Positions 19,060 to 28,360 are shown, numbered from the stretch's first letter. The stretch: DNA of 64,000 bases from Corynebacterium suranareeae (GCF_002355155.1 NZ_AP017369.1:744001-808000); one strand, 5' to 3'. A program made the numbers and translations. Notes: generated by a model from the sequence alone, not told the origin.

Positions 19060-19488
19060 ATGGGCACGATGCGAGAAATGGTCAGTGACCGCATTGACCG
19101 GCTACAAGAAGCGCATGCGCGTTCAAAGCAGAAGAAGTTCGGCTTCTTAGTTCGTCCAGGCACCCTCATTTTGGGTTGGTTGGTCACGATCATCGGGCTG
19201 ATCACCATCCCATTGCCAGGTCAAGGCTGGTTAACAACCTTCATCGGTGTGGGTATTTTATCGCTTGAGCAAAAATGGGCGAAGAACCTACTGGGGTGGG
19301 GAGTGCATCAATATGACCGCTTCTTCACCTGGTACGGCAAAAAATCATTCCGTTTCCGCATGGCCATGTTGGCATTGATGATCCTGCTGATTTGGGTGGT
19401 GTTTATCGTGACATTTTGGTTGATGTGGCACGCTGGCACCATTCCGTGGGCTGATGAGTTTTTCACCTGGTTGGGGTTGAGCCGCTAG
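19060..19488 (+). CDS. PGPGW-type small membrane protein
   Basis: 142 residues with three hydrophobic helices. The motif ITIPLPGQGWLTTFIGVGIL is a variant of the PGPGW signature of a family (TIGR02611-like) of unknown function common in actinobacteria. Basic residues before the first helix suggest a cytoplasmic N terminus. ATG 19060 is used; ATG 19069 is an alternative. It is about 200 nt after tmsB, so it may or may not belong to the same transcript. Confidence 0.7.
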   Translation: MGTMREMVSDRIDRLQEAHARSKQKKFGFLVRPGTLILGWLVTIIGLITIPLPGQGWLTTFIGVGILSLEQKWAKNLLGWGVHQYDRFFTWYGKKSFRFRMAMLALMILLIWVVFIVTFWLMWHAGTIPWADEFFTWLGLSR

Positions 19489-19587
19489 TTTTCCAGGAGC
19501 GGGAATTAGACAAGAGTTGGCGAATCTTAATAAAAATTAATTTGGAGATAGCTGAAGAAAAACTGATTGAGTGGCATAGCAAATGAA

Positions 19588-19974
19588 CTATCTTGGTGGT
19601 AGATTGGTGATTTTCTGTAGTCGCGACGCAATCTCTTCTACATCAGGATGATATGTAGCGACATCAGTAATGAGGGCGAAAAAGTCATCGTCAGAAATTG
19701 CCGAATCGTGTATCCCATGAACTTGAAGCATCAAAGCACTAAGCAGGGCACCTAGTCGTTTGTTTCCATCAATCAATGGGTGGTTTGCTTCGATACTGCT
19801 CAGAAGTGCAGCAGTTTTGTGCCATATGTCGGGGTATAAATCCTGACCTTCAAATGTAGCCCAAGGGCGCTCAACTGCAGCGGATAGTAATCCCCAATCA
19901 CGGGAATAGAAACCATGTTCCTCCAACCACGGACGTAGAGACTCTAATTGGAAGAATTCACGTGGATCGTTCAT
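19588..19974 (-). CDS. doc: Doc/Fic-family toxin
   Basis: 128 residues; the Fic core is HPLIDGNKRLGALLSAL (about residues 65-81), with catalytic His, acidic Asp and the GNKR anion loop. Doc-type proteins phosphorylate EF-Tu and stop translation; other Fic proteins transfer AMP. The second Fic motif position is Leu rather than Phe (HPLI versus HPFx), a common Doc variant. The start overlaps the antitoxin stop by 4 nt, the usual toxin-antitoxin layout. The pair sits inside the type VII locus between the PGPGW gene and mycP. Confidence 0.85.
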   Translation of the reverse strand: MNDPREFFQLESLRPWLEEHGFYSRDWGLLSAAVERPWATFEGQDLYPDIWHKTAALLSSIEANHPLIDGNKRLGALLSALMLQVHGIHDSAISDDDFFALITDVATYHPDVEEIASRLQKITNLPPR

Positions 19975-20171
19975 GCGTCTTTAAGTCTTTCCATTAATGC
20001 GCTTCGTCTTGAGAAAATTTCATCTAGCGCATTTGATGTGGTTGCGCGCGCTTGGACTTGCTCCCATTCTTGCTTGATGAGAGAAGTGATCACTTGTTGC
20101 TTAGATTTTCCTTCAAAAGCCGCGAGCTCAGAAAGTTGTTGGGATTCCTGAGGTGTTAAACGGAGATTCAT
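19971..20171 (-). CDS. Antitoxin, ribbon-helix-helix type, partner of Doc
   Basis: 66 residues. The N terminus (MNLRLTPQESQQLSELAAF, then GKSKQQVITSLIK) has the strand-helix-helix pattern of RHH DNA-binding proteins. The C-terminal half, rich in Arg and Glu, should wrap the toxin. I chose ATG 20171 because GAGGA lies 6 nt upstream of it. ATG 20177, two codons earlier, would leave no spacer. Upstream are two abutting 12-bp palindromes, the likely autoregulatory operator. Confidence 0.8.
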   Translation of the reverse strand: MNLRLTPQESQQLSELAAFEGKSKQQVITSLIKQEWEQVQARATTSNALDEIFSRRSALMERLKDA

Positions 20172-20182
20172 AGCCATTCCTC

Positions 20183-20205
20183 AATAGTACTATTTTGGTA
20201 CCAAA
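20183..20205. promoter_or_regulatory. Tandem palindromic operator of the toxin-antitoxin pair
   Basis: AATAGTACTATT (20183-20194) and TTTGGTACCAAA (20194-20205) are perfect 12-bp palindromes, both centred on GTAC, with centres 11 bp (one helical turn) apart. They lie 12-34 bp before the antitoxin start. This is the expected geometry for two RHH dimers bound side by side. Symmetry seen; binding inferred. Confidence 0.6.
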
Positions 20206-20226
20206 TTTTGAAGGGGTGAGTAGAAG

Positions 20227-21438
20227 TTAATTCACGCTACTGTTTCGTTGTAGCCCAAACACCACAGCCAACACCGTGAGAATCCCAACGATAACTGCCA
20301 TTACTATGAGACTTCGCTGCCGTGGTGAATCATCCGGCGGTGCAGGAACACTTAAGGCGATCTCACGAACTAGGGGAGTCGTGGGATACATCTCTTGGGT
20401 TAAAGCAAGGTAGGGGTCGATTGCTCCTCTGGCAGGGTCGATGCTGTTGAAGATCCGTGTGCGAATTTCTTCAGGTGTGGCAAAAGGAAAATGTTGCCGA
20501 AGCAGTGCTGCGGTAGCGCTGACAACGGGAGCTGCAAAACTTGTTCCTTCGAAGGGGCTTTCACCTGCGGTGGTGATCATGTGGCTGGCAAACCCGTCGC
20601 CGCGTGGTGATAGACCGGCGGGGATATGGCTTGGGGCAGAGAGGACTTGTTGGTTTCCTGGCATGGAATATTCTGCGAGGGTGTGTGAGTCAAAGCGTGC
20701 GGACACTGAAAGTACTGTGTCTGAATGTGCTGGATAAACAATAGAACCGATGGGGCAATCTTGGCCGAGGTTTCCGGCGGCAGATACGACGATGACACCT
20801 TGGTGTTCTGCGCGGTTGAGGGCATCGGTGAGAGGTTGGAAGGCATCGATACCTTCGGGGATATCTGATAAACAAGACACCACAGAAATGTTGATGATGT
20901 GCGCGTCGGCATCAAGTGCGCGGTGGATTGATTCGGCCAGAGTGCTAAGTGTTCCCACGGAGGAATCTTCGCGGGTGCGTACATAGGAACTGGTTTGTTT
21001 GATTGAAATGATCCCGGCGTCTGGGGCTACACCAATATAAGGGTCGGAGCTGCCGTCATAGGGCCAGCCTGTGCCGGGGTTTCCTTTAGAAGCTATAACC
21101 CCTGCGACGATGGTGCCGTGGCCGTCGCAGTCAATGAGTTCTCCTGGAAGATCTGGGCTTTGGTGGGCATTGACAAAGTCACCGCCGGGAACCAAATGGG
21201 GTAGGCGGGGATGAGGGGATACTCCGGTGTCGATAACTGCAACCATCACGCCTGCCCCAGTTGCTAGCTCGTGGGCTTGTGAAAGTGATTGGGCTAAATG
21301 TTCATCGAGTGCGGCTGATGATGGATCTGTGATTGCAACTTCGGGGCAGGGTAGGGCTTCAACTTCTTGGGCCGTTGAGATGGGAGTGGTAGATAACATC
21401 AAGGCTGCCACCAAGCTGATGGAAAGTTTCCGGCACAT
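20227..21438 (-). CDS. mycP: Mycosin, type VII secretion subtilisin-like protease
   Basis: Membrane-anchored serine protease that stabilises the ESX complex and can process substrates. Residues 1-24 are a signal peptide. The catalytic triad is Asp70 (VAVIDTGVSPH), His107 (CDGHGTIVAG) and Ser300 (EGTSFAAPVV), with the oxyanion Asn in SAAGNLG. A C-terminal helix (about 375-397, LIVMAVIVGILTVLAVVFGL) anchors it, with the protease outside. The start codon abuts the eccD stop exactly, so the two are coexpressed. Confidence 0.93.
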   Translation of the reverse strand: MCRKLSISLVAALMLSTTPISTAQEVEALPCPEVAITDPSSAALDEHLAQSLSQAHELATGAGVMVAVIDTGVSPHPRLPHLVPGGDFVNAHQSPDLPGELIDCDGHGTIVAGVIASKGNPGTGWPYDGSSDPYIGVAPDAGIISIKQTSSYVRTREDSSVGTLSTLAESIHRALDADAHIINISVVSCLSDIPEGIDAFQPLTDALNRAEHQGVIVVSAAGNLGQDCPIGSIVYPAHSDTVLSVSARFDSHTLAEYSMPGNQQVLSAPSHIPAGLSPRGDGFASHMITTAGESPFEGTSFAAPVVSATAALLRQHFPFATPEEIRTRIFNSIDPARGAIDPYLALTQEMYPTTPLVREIALSVPAPPDDSPRQRSLIVMAVIVGILTVLAVVFGLQRNSSVN

Positions 21439-22812
21439 TTATCCACCGAATCCAATATCAAGTGCACGCAGCATCCCAAACACATCAAGTAAATGCAGTG
21501 CGAGTGGCAGGCTAACGGCAAGGCAGAGAGATTCCAGTCGTTCTAGCCACACAATGGTGGTGGGTTCTAGCGTGGGGATTGTAGAAATCCACAAAGCAAC
21601 GGTGATCAGCACTGCCATGATGACAACCGCGCCAATTAAAGTGACGATGGAGTGTGAGCGGGCAACTGAACATGTTAGAGCTATAAAGCTTAAGGCAGAG
21701 AGCGTCATCAATGACCACGTGGGAACGGCGGCTTGGTGTCGGTTGGCGTGAAGCAGGGTTGCCACAGCGATACACAGGCAAAAGATGGTGCTGGTCCACG
21801 TTGCTGGGGTGGTGACCAGCAATATTAAAGGCCCGCTGATAACCGTGATGCCTAGGATCTGGGCGTCGAAAAGCGTCTTGGTTTTGTGGATTTTTATATC
21901 CGGATTGGTCATGGTGAGGTCGCTGACGGAGAGATCTTCGCCGGCGGTGGGCAGGGTGGGTACGCGAAGGCCTGCGAGTGATGCTGCAATTTTCGGGGCA
22001 AAGCAGATCCCGATCGTGGCTAAAGTGACCGTGGTTGCTGCTGGTCCGCTGAAATCTTCGGTTGCGTTTTTGTCCCAAAGCGCGGTGATTGAGCCCAGTG
22101 TGAAAAGGCATATTCCTGCAGTGGCCAATGTGGCGATAAGCAGAAGTGGTGGGTGGTAGACCACGTGAACGACTAAGCATGCTACTAAAACGGCGCAGGA
22201 AGATGAAAGAAGTATCCAGGTCCACGACCACGAACCTGCATCACCACTGCCTGCAACCAGCAACGCCACCGCCACTCCTGCGCCAACAATGATCAAAATC
22301 GGCAGGATATTTCTGAGAAGAGGTGTGCGTGACCCCGGGAGGAACAACAACAAAAGTGCACACAGAGCAGCGAAAATCCCGATGCGCCCAGGAAGAGCGA
22401 TGCCAGAGGCCGCCGGGCTGGATAATAAAACCGCGCTTCCACATAACCCAGCGAAGGTCATCAATTCAACTAGATAACCGTTGCGGTGTTCGGAAGATAA
22501 CTCCACCAAAGCTTCTGCCACATCGCGGACAACGGGCGCTTCCAAATCTCGTTCGGGTGATAGCACCACTACGCTTCCTTGCTCTACTTGAGTTTGGGAG
22601 AGCGGAATGCCGCAATCAATGGGACTTCCCGCTGCGGTGTGGGCAACCCATGGCCTGGAAATGCGAGGAGCTTGGGTGAGTTCTAAGACTTCGTCCAAGA
22701 TGTCAGCAATGCTTGAACCTGCTGGTAGTGACATATCTGCTACGGCGGCTGGTGTATCACCAACCGCAAGGTCGATTCGGATGCTTACTCTTAAGGCATT
22801 AGAGATCGCCAA
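21439..22812 (-). CDS. eccD: Type VII secretion integral membrane protein EccD
   Basis: 457 residues. The first about 90 form a ubiquitin-like cytoplasmic domain (RVSIRIDLAVGDTPAAVADM, ending VVVLSPERD). The rest is hydrophobic, with about eleven transmembrane helices, matching EccD. The start is TTG at 22812 with no better in-frame choice; GGGGGTTTG lies upstream. It is divergent from eccC and translationally adjacent to mycP. It carries one GCGTCGANAAGC copy at 21863-21874. Confidence 0.9.
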   Translation of the reverse strand: MAISNALRVSIRIDLAVGDTPAAVADMSLPAGSSIADILDEVLELTQAPRISRPWVAHTAAGSPIDCGIPLSQTQVEQGSVVVLSPERDLEAPVVRDVAEALVELSSEHRNGYLVELMTFAGLCGSAVLLSSPAASGIALPGRIGIFAALCALLLLFLPGSRTPLLRNILPILIIVGAGVAVALLVAGSGDAGSWSWTWILLSSSCAVLVACLVVHVVYHPPLLLIATLATAGICLFTLGSITALWDKNATEDFSGPAATTVTLATIGICFAPKIAASLAGLRVPTLPTAGEDLSVSDLTMTNPDIKIHKTKTLFDAQILGITVISGPLILLVTTPATWTSTIFCLCIAVATLLHANRHQAAVPTWSLMTLSALSFIALTCSVARSHSIVTLIGAVVIMAVLITVALWISTIPTLEPTTIVWLERLESLCLAVSLPLALHLLDVFGMLRALDIGFGG

Positions 22813-22923
22813 AATTTTTCAAACCCCCAAATTAAAAAATCCCCCAATGATGTGTAGTTGAGTATGCCAGCAAACATGCCTGCGTAGCAGTGTTGGTGAG
22901 AATTCCCCCAATTTTGAAAAGTA

Positions 22924-22950
22924 GGGAACCTTTTGGCTGATTTTGCAGTC
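22924..22950 (+). promoter_or_regulatory. Candidate ECF sigma promoter (site A) of eccC
   Basis: GGGAACC (22924-22930), 16 nt, AGTC (22947-22950) then AAAC, 82 nt before eccC. The -35 equals the GGGAACC core known for M. tuberculosis SigM; the -10 AGTC resembles its CGTC. Three more sites with identical spacing occur in this window. Confidence 0.65.
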
Positions 22951-23031
22951 AAACCCTATTGATAGCCCTTTTTTAAAAAAGGACCTAACGCCGCAGAAGC
23001 AACAGGGAAACTCGGGGGAGTTGAACAATTC

Positions 23032-26000
23032 ATGACAACATCGATGGAATCACAACAGGTATCTGAACATGTTGTAGAGCCTTTAACATGGCCAGAACGT
23101 GATCCGGCACCGCCACTGCCAACGGAACCACTGATTGCAGAAACCGTGCCGCAAGCGGTACGACCAAAACCGAAACCGCTGCTCAAAGTACTCATGCCAG
23201 TGATCATGGTGGCTATGGTTTTAGCGATGGTCGGTCTAATGATCCTCACCAGCGGCCAGCTCAACCCCATGGTTTTAATTTTTCCTTTGATGATGGGAAT
23301 GAGCGTGTTGATGATGTTCGCCCCACCTGAAGGTGATGATACTGATGAGATCCGGCGTACTTATTTACGCCACTTGGGGGCATTGCGGGCAAAAGCCACT
23401 GAACATGCAGCGATGCAGCGCAGACATGAATGGCACAGGCATCCGGATCCTTCCACATTGTGGTCAATGCTGGGCAGTAGGCGGATGTGGGAGCGCGCTA
23501 AAGATGATCAAGATTGTTTAGAAATCCGTTTTGGTTTGGGTGTGACCAGGCTTGATCCAGCGATCACCGTCAGTGATTCCGGTGCGCCGGAAGATCTCGA
23601 TCCGGTGTGTGCGGTGTCGTTGCGTCACACCATTAGGGATGTGGGCTCGGTGCAAAGCATGCCGGTGTCAGTACAGCTGCAGGCCTTTCGTTTCATTGGG
23701 CTTAATGGGGCGGGCGCGCATGATTTGGCGCGTGCGTTGGTGTTGCAGTTGTTGTATCACCACGGCCCAGAAGTAGTGGGCATTAAAGCGATCGGGGAGT
23801 CTAATTGGGAGTGGCTGAAATGGGTGCCGCATACGCGTGATCTGGACAAAGCAGCCTTCCGGATTTTGTTGGTGGATTCCGTGTTGACCAACGGCACTGA
23901 AAGCTACATTGATGATCCCAAATGGACCACGATCATTAATGTCGGCGCCCAGGCGAGCACCGCGTTGGGCCAGCTGGCGGAGGATGAGGGGCTGCTGCTG
24001 CACGTCGATAAGCGTTTGCAGGTAACCACCGCCCACGGCGTGGAGGAGCTGGGTACACCGGATGCGGTGAGCTTGGAGCTTGCGGCTGCCTTTGGCCGCC
24101 GGATGACTGCTTTTCGACGCACCCCCACAGCACACGCCGCCATTTCCGGGGAATTGTTGTCCTTGTTGGGAATCGAAGATGTGGAGCATTTAACTCCGGA
24201 AACTTTATGGGCGACCAAGCGGACTCAACCGCGCACGCGTCTGGCGGTGCCGTTGGGACTCAACGCCTCGGGACAGCCGATGGTGTTGGATTTGAAGGAA
24301 TCCGCCCACGGTGGAATGGGGCCGCATGGGTTGTGCATCGGTGCAACAGGCAGCGGAAAATCCGAATTGCTTAGAACGCTTGTTCTAGGGTTGTCTATCA
24401 CTCATTCGCCTGAAGAACTAAACCTGGTGCTGGTTGATTTCAAGGGTGGTGCCACCTTTTTAGGCTTTGAGCAATTGCCACATACGTCTGCGGTGATCAC
24501 CAACCTGGAGGAAGAATCAGTGCTGGTTGAACGCATGCACGATGCGATTTCCGGTGAAATGAACCGCAGGCAAGAAGTACTTCGCCAGGCCGGAAGTTGC
24601 GCCAACGTGGATGAATACAACCAGCTAGAGGGTGTTACCCCGATGCCAGCGCTGCTCATTGTCATTGATGAATTTTCTGAACTTCTAGGCCAGCACCCTG
24701 ATTTTGCTGATCTTTTTGTTGCAGTCGGCCGGTTGGGGCGTTCCCTTCATATTCATTTGTTGCTCGCCAGCCAGCGCTTGGAGGAGGGACGGCTTCGTGG
24801 CTTGGATTCTCACCTGTCCTACCGCATTGGCCTGAAAACTTTCTCCGCTTCTGAATCTCGCCAGGTTTTAGGTATTACCGACGCATATCAATTACCCAGT
24901 CAACCCGGTGCAGGTTTTTTAAAATCCGATGTTGATACCGTCACCCGATTCCAGGCAAGTTACGTTTCCGGCCCCATTGTGCGTCGCCACCGCCTTGCGC
25001 CAACACAATCTCGGGTGCGGCTTTTTGCTGGGTGGGAAGAGGCGGAAGAAGACATCGTTGTTGAAACAGGAAAAGAATCGCTTATCGACGCCGTGGTCAC
25101 CCGCGCAATCACCGCAGCTAATAAGCGGGGCTTAAGCGCTCATCGCATTTGGTTGCCACCACTTCCCGCAGAAGTATCCATCGGTGCGTTGGCTGAAGAT
25201 ATCGGTGAATTACGTGCCGTTATTGGGATGATCGACAGGCCATACCAGCAACGCCAAGACCCATTAGAAATCAATTTCTCACTTAGTGGTGGTAGTGGAC
25301 ACTGGGCTATTTGCGGTGGGCCACAAACCGGAAAATCAACAGCATTGCGCAGCATCGTTGTGTCCATGGCAGCTACCCACAGCACAGAGCACATTAGATT
25401 CTACGTGCTTGATTTATCCGGAACCTCGCTGGAAAACCTCTCCCGATTACCCCACGTTGCCGGAGTGGCAGGACGTAAAGATCCAGAACGAGTCCGCCGC
25501 GTTGTCGATGAAGTACAAGGACTGATCAACCACCCAGAACAACGCCACACCTTCCTCATTGTTGATGGCTGGCACACCATCACCCAAGAATTTGAAGAAC
25601 TTTTTGACGCCTTTGTCAGCATCGCCGCCAACGGCTTAGCCGCTCGAGTCCATCTAGTGTTAAGCACCCAACGCTGGAGCTTAATCAGACCCGCCGTTCG
25701 AGACCTGATAACCGGCAGGATCGAATTGAAGCTGGGCGAAGCAATGGATTCTGTCATCGACAGAAAAGCACAACTGCGCGTTCCCGCAAAACCTGGCAGA
25801 GGTCTCAACCTTGATAAAGAACACATCTTGATTGCTCAAACTTCAACCCAAGACGTCGCCCAAGTAAGCCTCATGGCGAAAGAGCAAGGCTGGCAACCAG
25901 TTCCACAACTGCATGTGCTCCCAGCACAGATCCTCTTGCATGAACTTCAATCCACTACCGCGCCGGGAATCCCGATTGCACGAGGCGGAGCAGAGCTTTC

Positions 26001-26643
26001 TACTTTGACCTGGGATCCAGAAACAAGCCGCCACCTTTTAGCTTTTGGTTCCCAAGGTTGCGGTAAATCTTCACTAATCCGCACGATTGTTACAGGGCTG
26101 ACCATTGTTGGGCGTGACAAAGCCCGCCTAGTGTTTTTTGATCTTCGCCGCACCCACCTTGATCTCGTGCCAGCCGATATGCTGGCTGCTTATTGTGCGA
26201 CATCAACGGCAGTGCACAACACGGTCAAAGATATGGTGACCACGCTATCTGCCAGGCTTCCCGGCCCGGGTGTCACTGCCCAAGAACTCCGCGATCGGTC
26301 CTGGTGGCAAGGCCCTGATATTTACCTTGTCATTGATGATTATGATCTGCTTCCCGCAGGTACGCTGCATCCACTGCGCGAGATCATCCCGCATGCCCGT
26401 GACGTCGGCCTGCACATCGTGCTTGCCCGCAAAGCAGGCGGCGCATCACGCGCGCTATATGATCCGGTGCTCGCTGAGATCAAGGACCAATCACCGCAGG
26501 TAGTGCTTTTCGACGCCGACCGCGACGAAGGTGCCATCCTAGGCATTAAGCCCTCGGCCCAACCACCTGGACGCGCCACAATGTCCATCCGAGGTGAAAA
26601 TATTGGTGTTGCACAGATGGCACGAATGGGTGATGAATCATGA
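23032..26643 (+). CDS. eccC: Type VII secretion ATPase EccC
   Basis: Motor ATPase of the ESX system, 1203 residues in one chain, i.e. an unsplit EccC. Two N-terminal transmembrane helices lie at about 50-75 and 79-96. Three FtsK/SpoIIIE ATPase modules follow, with Walker A loops GATGSGKS (437-444), GGPQTGKS (about 762-769) and GSQGCGKS (about 1006-1013). Walker B of the first is LLIVIDEFSELL near residue 543. All three keep the catalytic Lys, unlike many EccC proteins where modules 2 and 3 are degenerate. GGGGGAG lies about 12 nt before the ATG. It overlaps the next gene by 4 nt. Three GCGTCGANAAGC motifs are inside. Confidence 0.95.
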   Translation: MTTSMESQQVSEHVVEPLTWPERDPAPPLPTEPLIAETVPQAVRPKPKPLLKVLMPVIMVAMVLAMVGLMILTSGQLNPMVLIFPLMMGMSVLMMFAPPEGDDTDEIRRTYLRHLGALRAKATEHAAMQRRHEWHRHPDPSTLWSMLGSRRMWERAKDDQDCLEIRFGLGVTRLDPAITVSDSGAPEDLDPVCAVSLRHTIRDVGSVQSMPVSVQLQAFRFIGLNGAGAHDLARALVLQLLYHHGPEVVGIKAIGESNWEWLKWVPHTRDLDKAAFRILLVDSVLTNGTESYIDDPKWTTIINVGAQASTALGQLAEDEGLLLHVDKRLQVTTAHGVEELGTPDAVSLELAAAFGRRMTAFRRTPTAHAAISGELLSLLGIEDVEHLTPETLWATKRTQPRTRLAVPLGLNASGQPMVLDLKESAHGGMGPHGLCIGATGSGKSELLRTLVLGLSITHSPEELNLVLVDFKGGATFLGFEQLPHTSAVITNLEEESVLVERMHDAISGEMNRRQEVLRQAGSCANVDEYNQLEGVTPMPALLIVIDEFSELLGQHPDFADLFVAVGRLGRSLHIHLLLASQRLEEGRLRGLDSHLSYRIGLKTFSASESRQVLGITDAYQLPSQPGAGFLKSDVDTVTRFQASYVSGPIVRRHRLAPTQSRVRLFAGWEEAEEDIVVETGKESLIDAVVTRAITAANKRGLSAHRIWLPPLPAEVSIGALAEDIGELRAVIGMIDRPYQQRQDPLEINFSLSGGSGHWAICGGPQTGKSTALRSIVVSMAATHSTEHIRFYVLDLSGTSLENLSRLPHVAGVAGRKDPERVRRVVDEVQGLINHPEQRHTFLIVDGWHTITQEFEELFDAFVSIAANGLAARVHLVLSTQRWSLIRPAVRDLITGRIELKLGEAMDSVIDRKAQLRVPAKPGRGLNLDKEHILIAQTSTQDVAQVSLMAKEQGWQPVPQLHVLPAQILLHELQSTTAPGIPIARGGAELSTLTWDPETSRHLLAFGSQGCGKSSLIRTIVTGLTIVGRDKARLVFFDLRRTHLDLVPADMLAAYCATSTAVHNTVKDMVTTLSARLPGPGVTAQELRDRSWWQGPDIYLVIDDYDLLPAGTLHPLREIIPHARDVGLHIVLARKAGGASRALYDPVLAEIKDQSPQVVLFDADRDEGAILGIKPSAQPPGRATMSIRGENIGVAQMARMGDES

Positions 26644-27542
26644 GTATTGAAACTATCGCCATCACAGTTTTAGAAACCGTCACGATCTTTGATGGCCCTG
26701 AAACCATTTACCGTTATGACCTCACCGCAGAAGGCATTCTGGATGGATGGGCATTGCCTGCCGTGTTGGATCAAACACAACAAATCGCTGCAGATAATTG
26801 GCCATCAGTAGACGTGGTGGTCGATGCCACAGATGCTGTGGTTGAAGCCCTAACAACGATGTTTTCTTCCAAGGGGGTGAAATGCAGTGGGGTTGAGATT
26901 GAGGTGGAAAAACCTCCTGTTGAACAAGCACCCAAAATTGACCGCCCCACCAGTGGAAAGCAGGTCCGCCACTTCTACGGCATCAAACCGCTTCATCTGG
27001 TGTTGGTGAGTGTGCTTGTTGGATCAATAGCAGGGGTGTGGTTGATTTCAGGATTTATGGGGCCAGTGGATTCACCGCCAGTGGATAAGGTGGTGGAAAT
27101 TGAAACGGAGGAGGCGTCGATAAGCAATCAACCCCAGCCACAGCCGACCGTGCTGGTGACCGAGGACTTGCTTATTGAGGCACCTTTTGGCTTTGAACTG
27201 CGAAGCGACGGGCAGTCGCGCTACCTGGAAGGCCCTGATCCGAACCTGCGCATCCACATCGGTGTCGACCCACTGCACGGCGCAGACGCCGAGCTGGTCG
27301 CAGAGGAACTGCGCAGACTTATCGCGGACGACCCTGTGCTAGAAGAAATTCCGGCAGGGCAGTGGGGTGAGAAAACCACCATCGACTACCGCGAAACCCC
27401 CGGCGATGGCTCCAATGTGTTGTGGGTGACCTGGTTTGGAGCCGACCGACAATTCAACGTTGGATGCCACAGCAAAGCCGCAGAAACCCTTGTTCACAAG
27501 GCACAATGCCGCAGCGTGATTGAACACCTGACGCTGAAATAA
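26640..27542 (+). CDS. Type VII secretion-associated protein (Rv3446c-like)
   Basis: 300 residues. Its position between eccC and the WXG100 pair is that of Rv3446c in ESX-4, and the sequence fits that group (TIGR03931 type). Residues about 1-90 are a cytoplasmic domain. One transmembrane helix is at about 118-140 (LVLVSVLVGSIAGVWLISGF). A Pro/Gln/Glu linker leads to an outer domain (about 175-300) with two Cys (VGCHS, AQCRS) that could form a disulfide. It may take the place of EccE, which ESX-4 lacks; that is an inference. The start overlaps the eccC stop (ATGA). Confidence 0.78.
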   Translation: MSIETIAITVLETVTIFDGPETIYRYDLTAEGILDGWALPAVLDQTQQIAADNWPSVDVVVDATDAVVEALTTMFSSKGVKCSGVEIEVEKPPVEQAPKIDRPTSGKQVRHFYGIKPLHLVLVSVLVGSIAGVWLISGFMGPVDSPPVDKVVEIETEEASISNQPQPQPTVLVTEDLLIEAPFGFELRSDGQSRYLEGPDPNLRIHIGVDPLHGADAELVAEELRRLIADDPVLEEIPAGQWGEKTTIDYRETPGDGSNVLWVTWFGADRQFNVGCHSKAAETLVHKAQCRSVIEHLTLK

Positions 27543-27582
27543 CTCCTGCAATAAGGGCAAAATAAAAAAGTTTTGAAAAATA

Positions 27583-27609
27583 GGGAACCAAAACGCGATT
27601 TTTACAGTC
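27583..27609 (+). promoter_or_regulatory. Candidate ECF sigma promoter (site B) of the WXG100 pair
   Basis: GGGAACC (27583-27589), 16 nt, AGTC (27606-27609) then CAAC. It lies 96 nt before the first WXG100 gene, so substrates may be made independently of eccC read-through. Confidence 0.65.
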
Positions 27610-27704
27610 CAACATAGATAGGAAAGGCAAAAAGACTTTTCCGGGGGAACACCAGAAAAACCTGGTGAACTTAAAAACCATTTCGTTCGAGGAGGGGCGA
27701 ACCA

Positions 27705-28037
27705 ATGTCGAATCTTTTTAGGACAGAATCCGATGTCATGCTGGCCACCGCAGGCCAGGTAGACGATACAAACGACCAAGTCCAAAGCGAACTCAGCCGA
27801 CTGCGTGGAGTTGTTGATTCCGTACGCGGAAGCTGGGCTGGACAAGCACAAGTCAGCTTCGATGCGCTGATGAACCGCTGGAATGCATCCGCACGCCAGC
27901 TCCAAGAAGCACTGGCATCAATCTCCGACAACATCCGACACAATGCCCGCAGCTTTGAAAACACTGAAGCTGATAACTCCCAGGCATTCAACGCTGTCGG
28001 TGCAGGCGCCGGTGACAGCGCTGGACTACCACTGTAA
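27705..28037 (+). CDS. esxU: WXG100 protein, EsxU-like
   Basis: A 110-residue helical hairpin protein. The turn motif is WAG (GSWAGQAQ, about residues 44-51) between two long helices, a WXG variant. The C-terminal tail after the second helix (SFENTEADN) resembles a secretion tail. Two such proteins form a dimer exported by the type VII system. By order it equals EsxU (Rv3445c) of ESX-4. A strong GGAGGGG site precedes the ATG. Confidence 0.85.
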   Translation: MSNLFRTESDVMLATAGQVDDTNDQVQSELSRLRGVVDSVRGSWAGQAQVSFDALMNRWNASARQLQEALASISDNIRHNARSFENTEADNSQAFNAVGAGAGDSAGLPL

Positions 28038-28069
28038 AACTCTCAAAGAAGAATTAAGGAACCAAGAAC

Positions 28070-28360
28070 ATGGATATGATCCGCTATGAATTCGGTGCCA
28101 TCCAAGGTGCCGCAACCGACATCAACTCCACCTCAGGCCGCATCAACTCACTTCTTGATGGCCTAAAATCCCAACTCCAGCCCATGGTGGCGAGCTGGGA
28201 AGGTGAATCCAGCGAAGCGTACAACGAAGCGCAGCTCAAGTGGGACCGCGCAGCAGCAGAGCTAAACACCATCCTTGCCACCATCTCCAACACCGTTGCC
28301 CAAGGCGCTGAGCGTATGTCTGACGTTAACCGCCGCGCAGCAGCAAGCTGGGGTGCATAA
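28070..28360 (+). CDS. esxT: WXG100 protein, EsxT-like
   Basis: 96 residues with WEG at the turn (ASWEGESSEAYNEAQ) and two amphipathic helices; partner of the preceding WXG100 protein, 32 nt downstream. By order it equals EsxT (Rv3444c). ATG 28070 has AAGGA 9 nt upstream; ATG 28076 is a less well-placed alternative. Confidence 0.87.
   Translation: MDMIRYEFGAIQGAATDINSTSGRINSLLDGLKSQLQPMVASWEGESSEAYNEAQLKWDRAAAELNTILATISNTVAQGAERMSDVNRRAAASWGA

Noticed and set aside
21512..22231. 239-codon reading opposite or inside eccD
   Set aside because: Out-of-frame shadow of eccD on the same strand, with a His/Arg/Ser-rich nonsense composition.
24002..24013. ACGTCGATAAGC as a member of the 12-mer family
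   Set aside because: One mismatch; kept out of the exact count to avoid inflating it.
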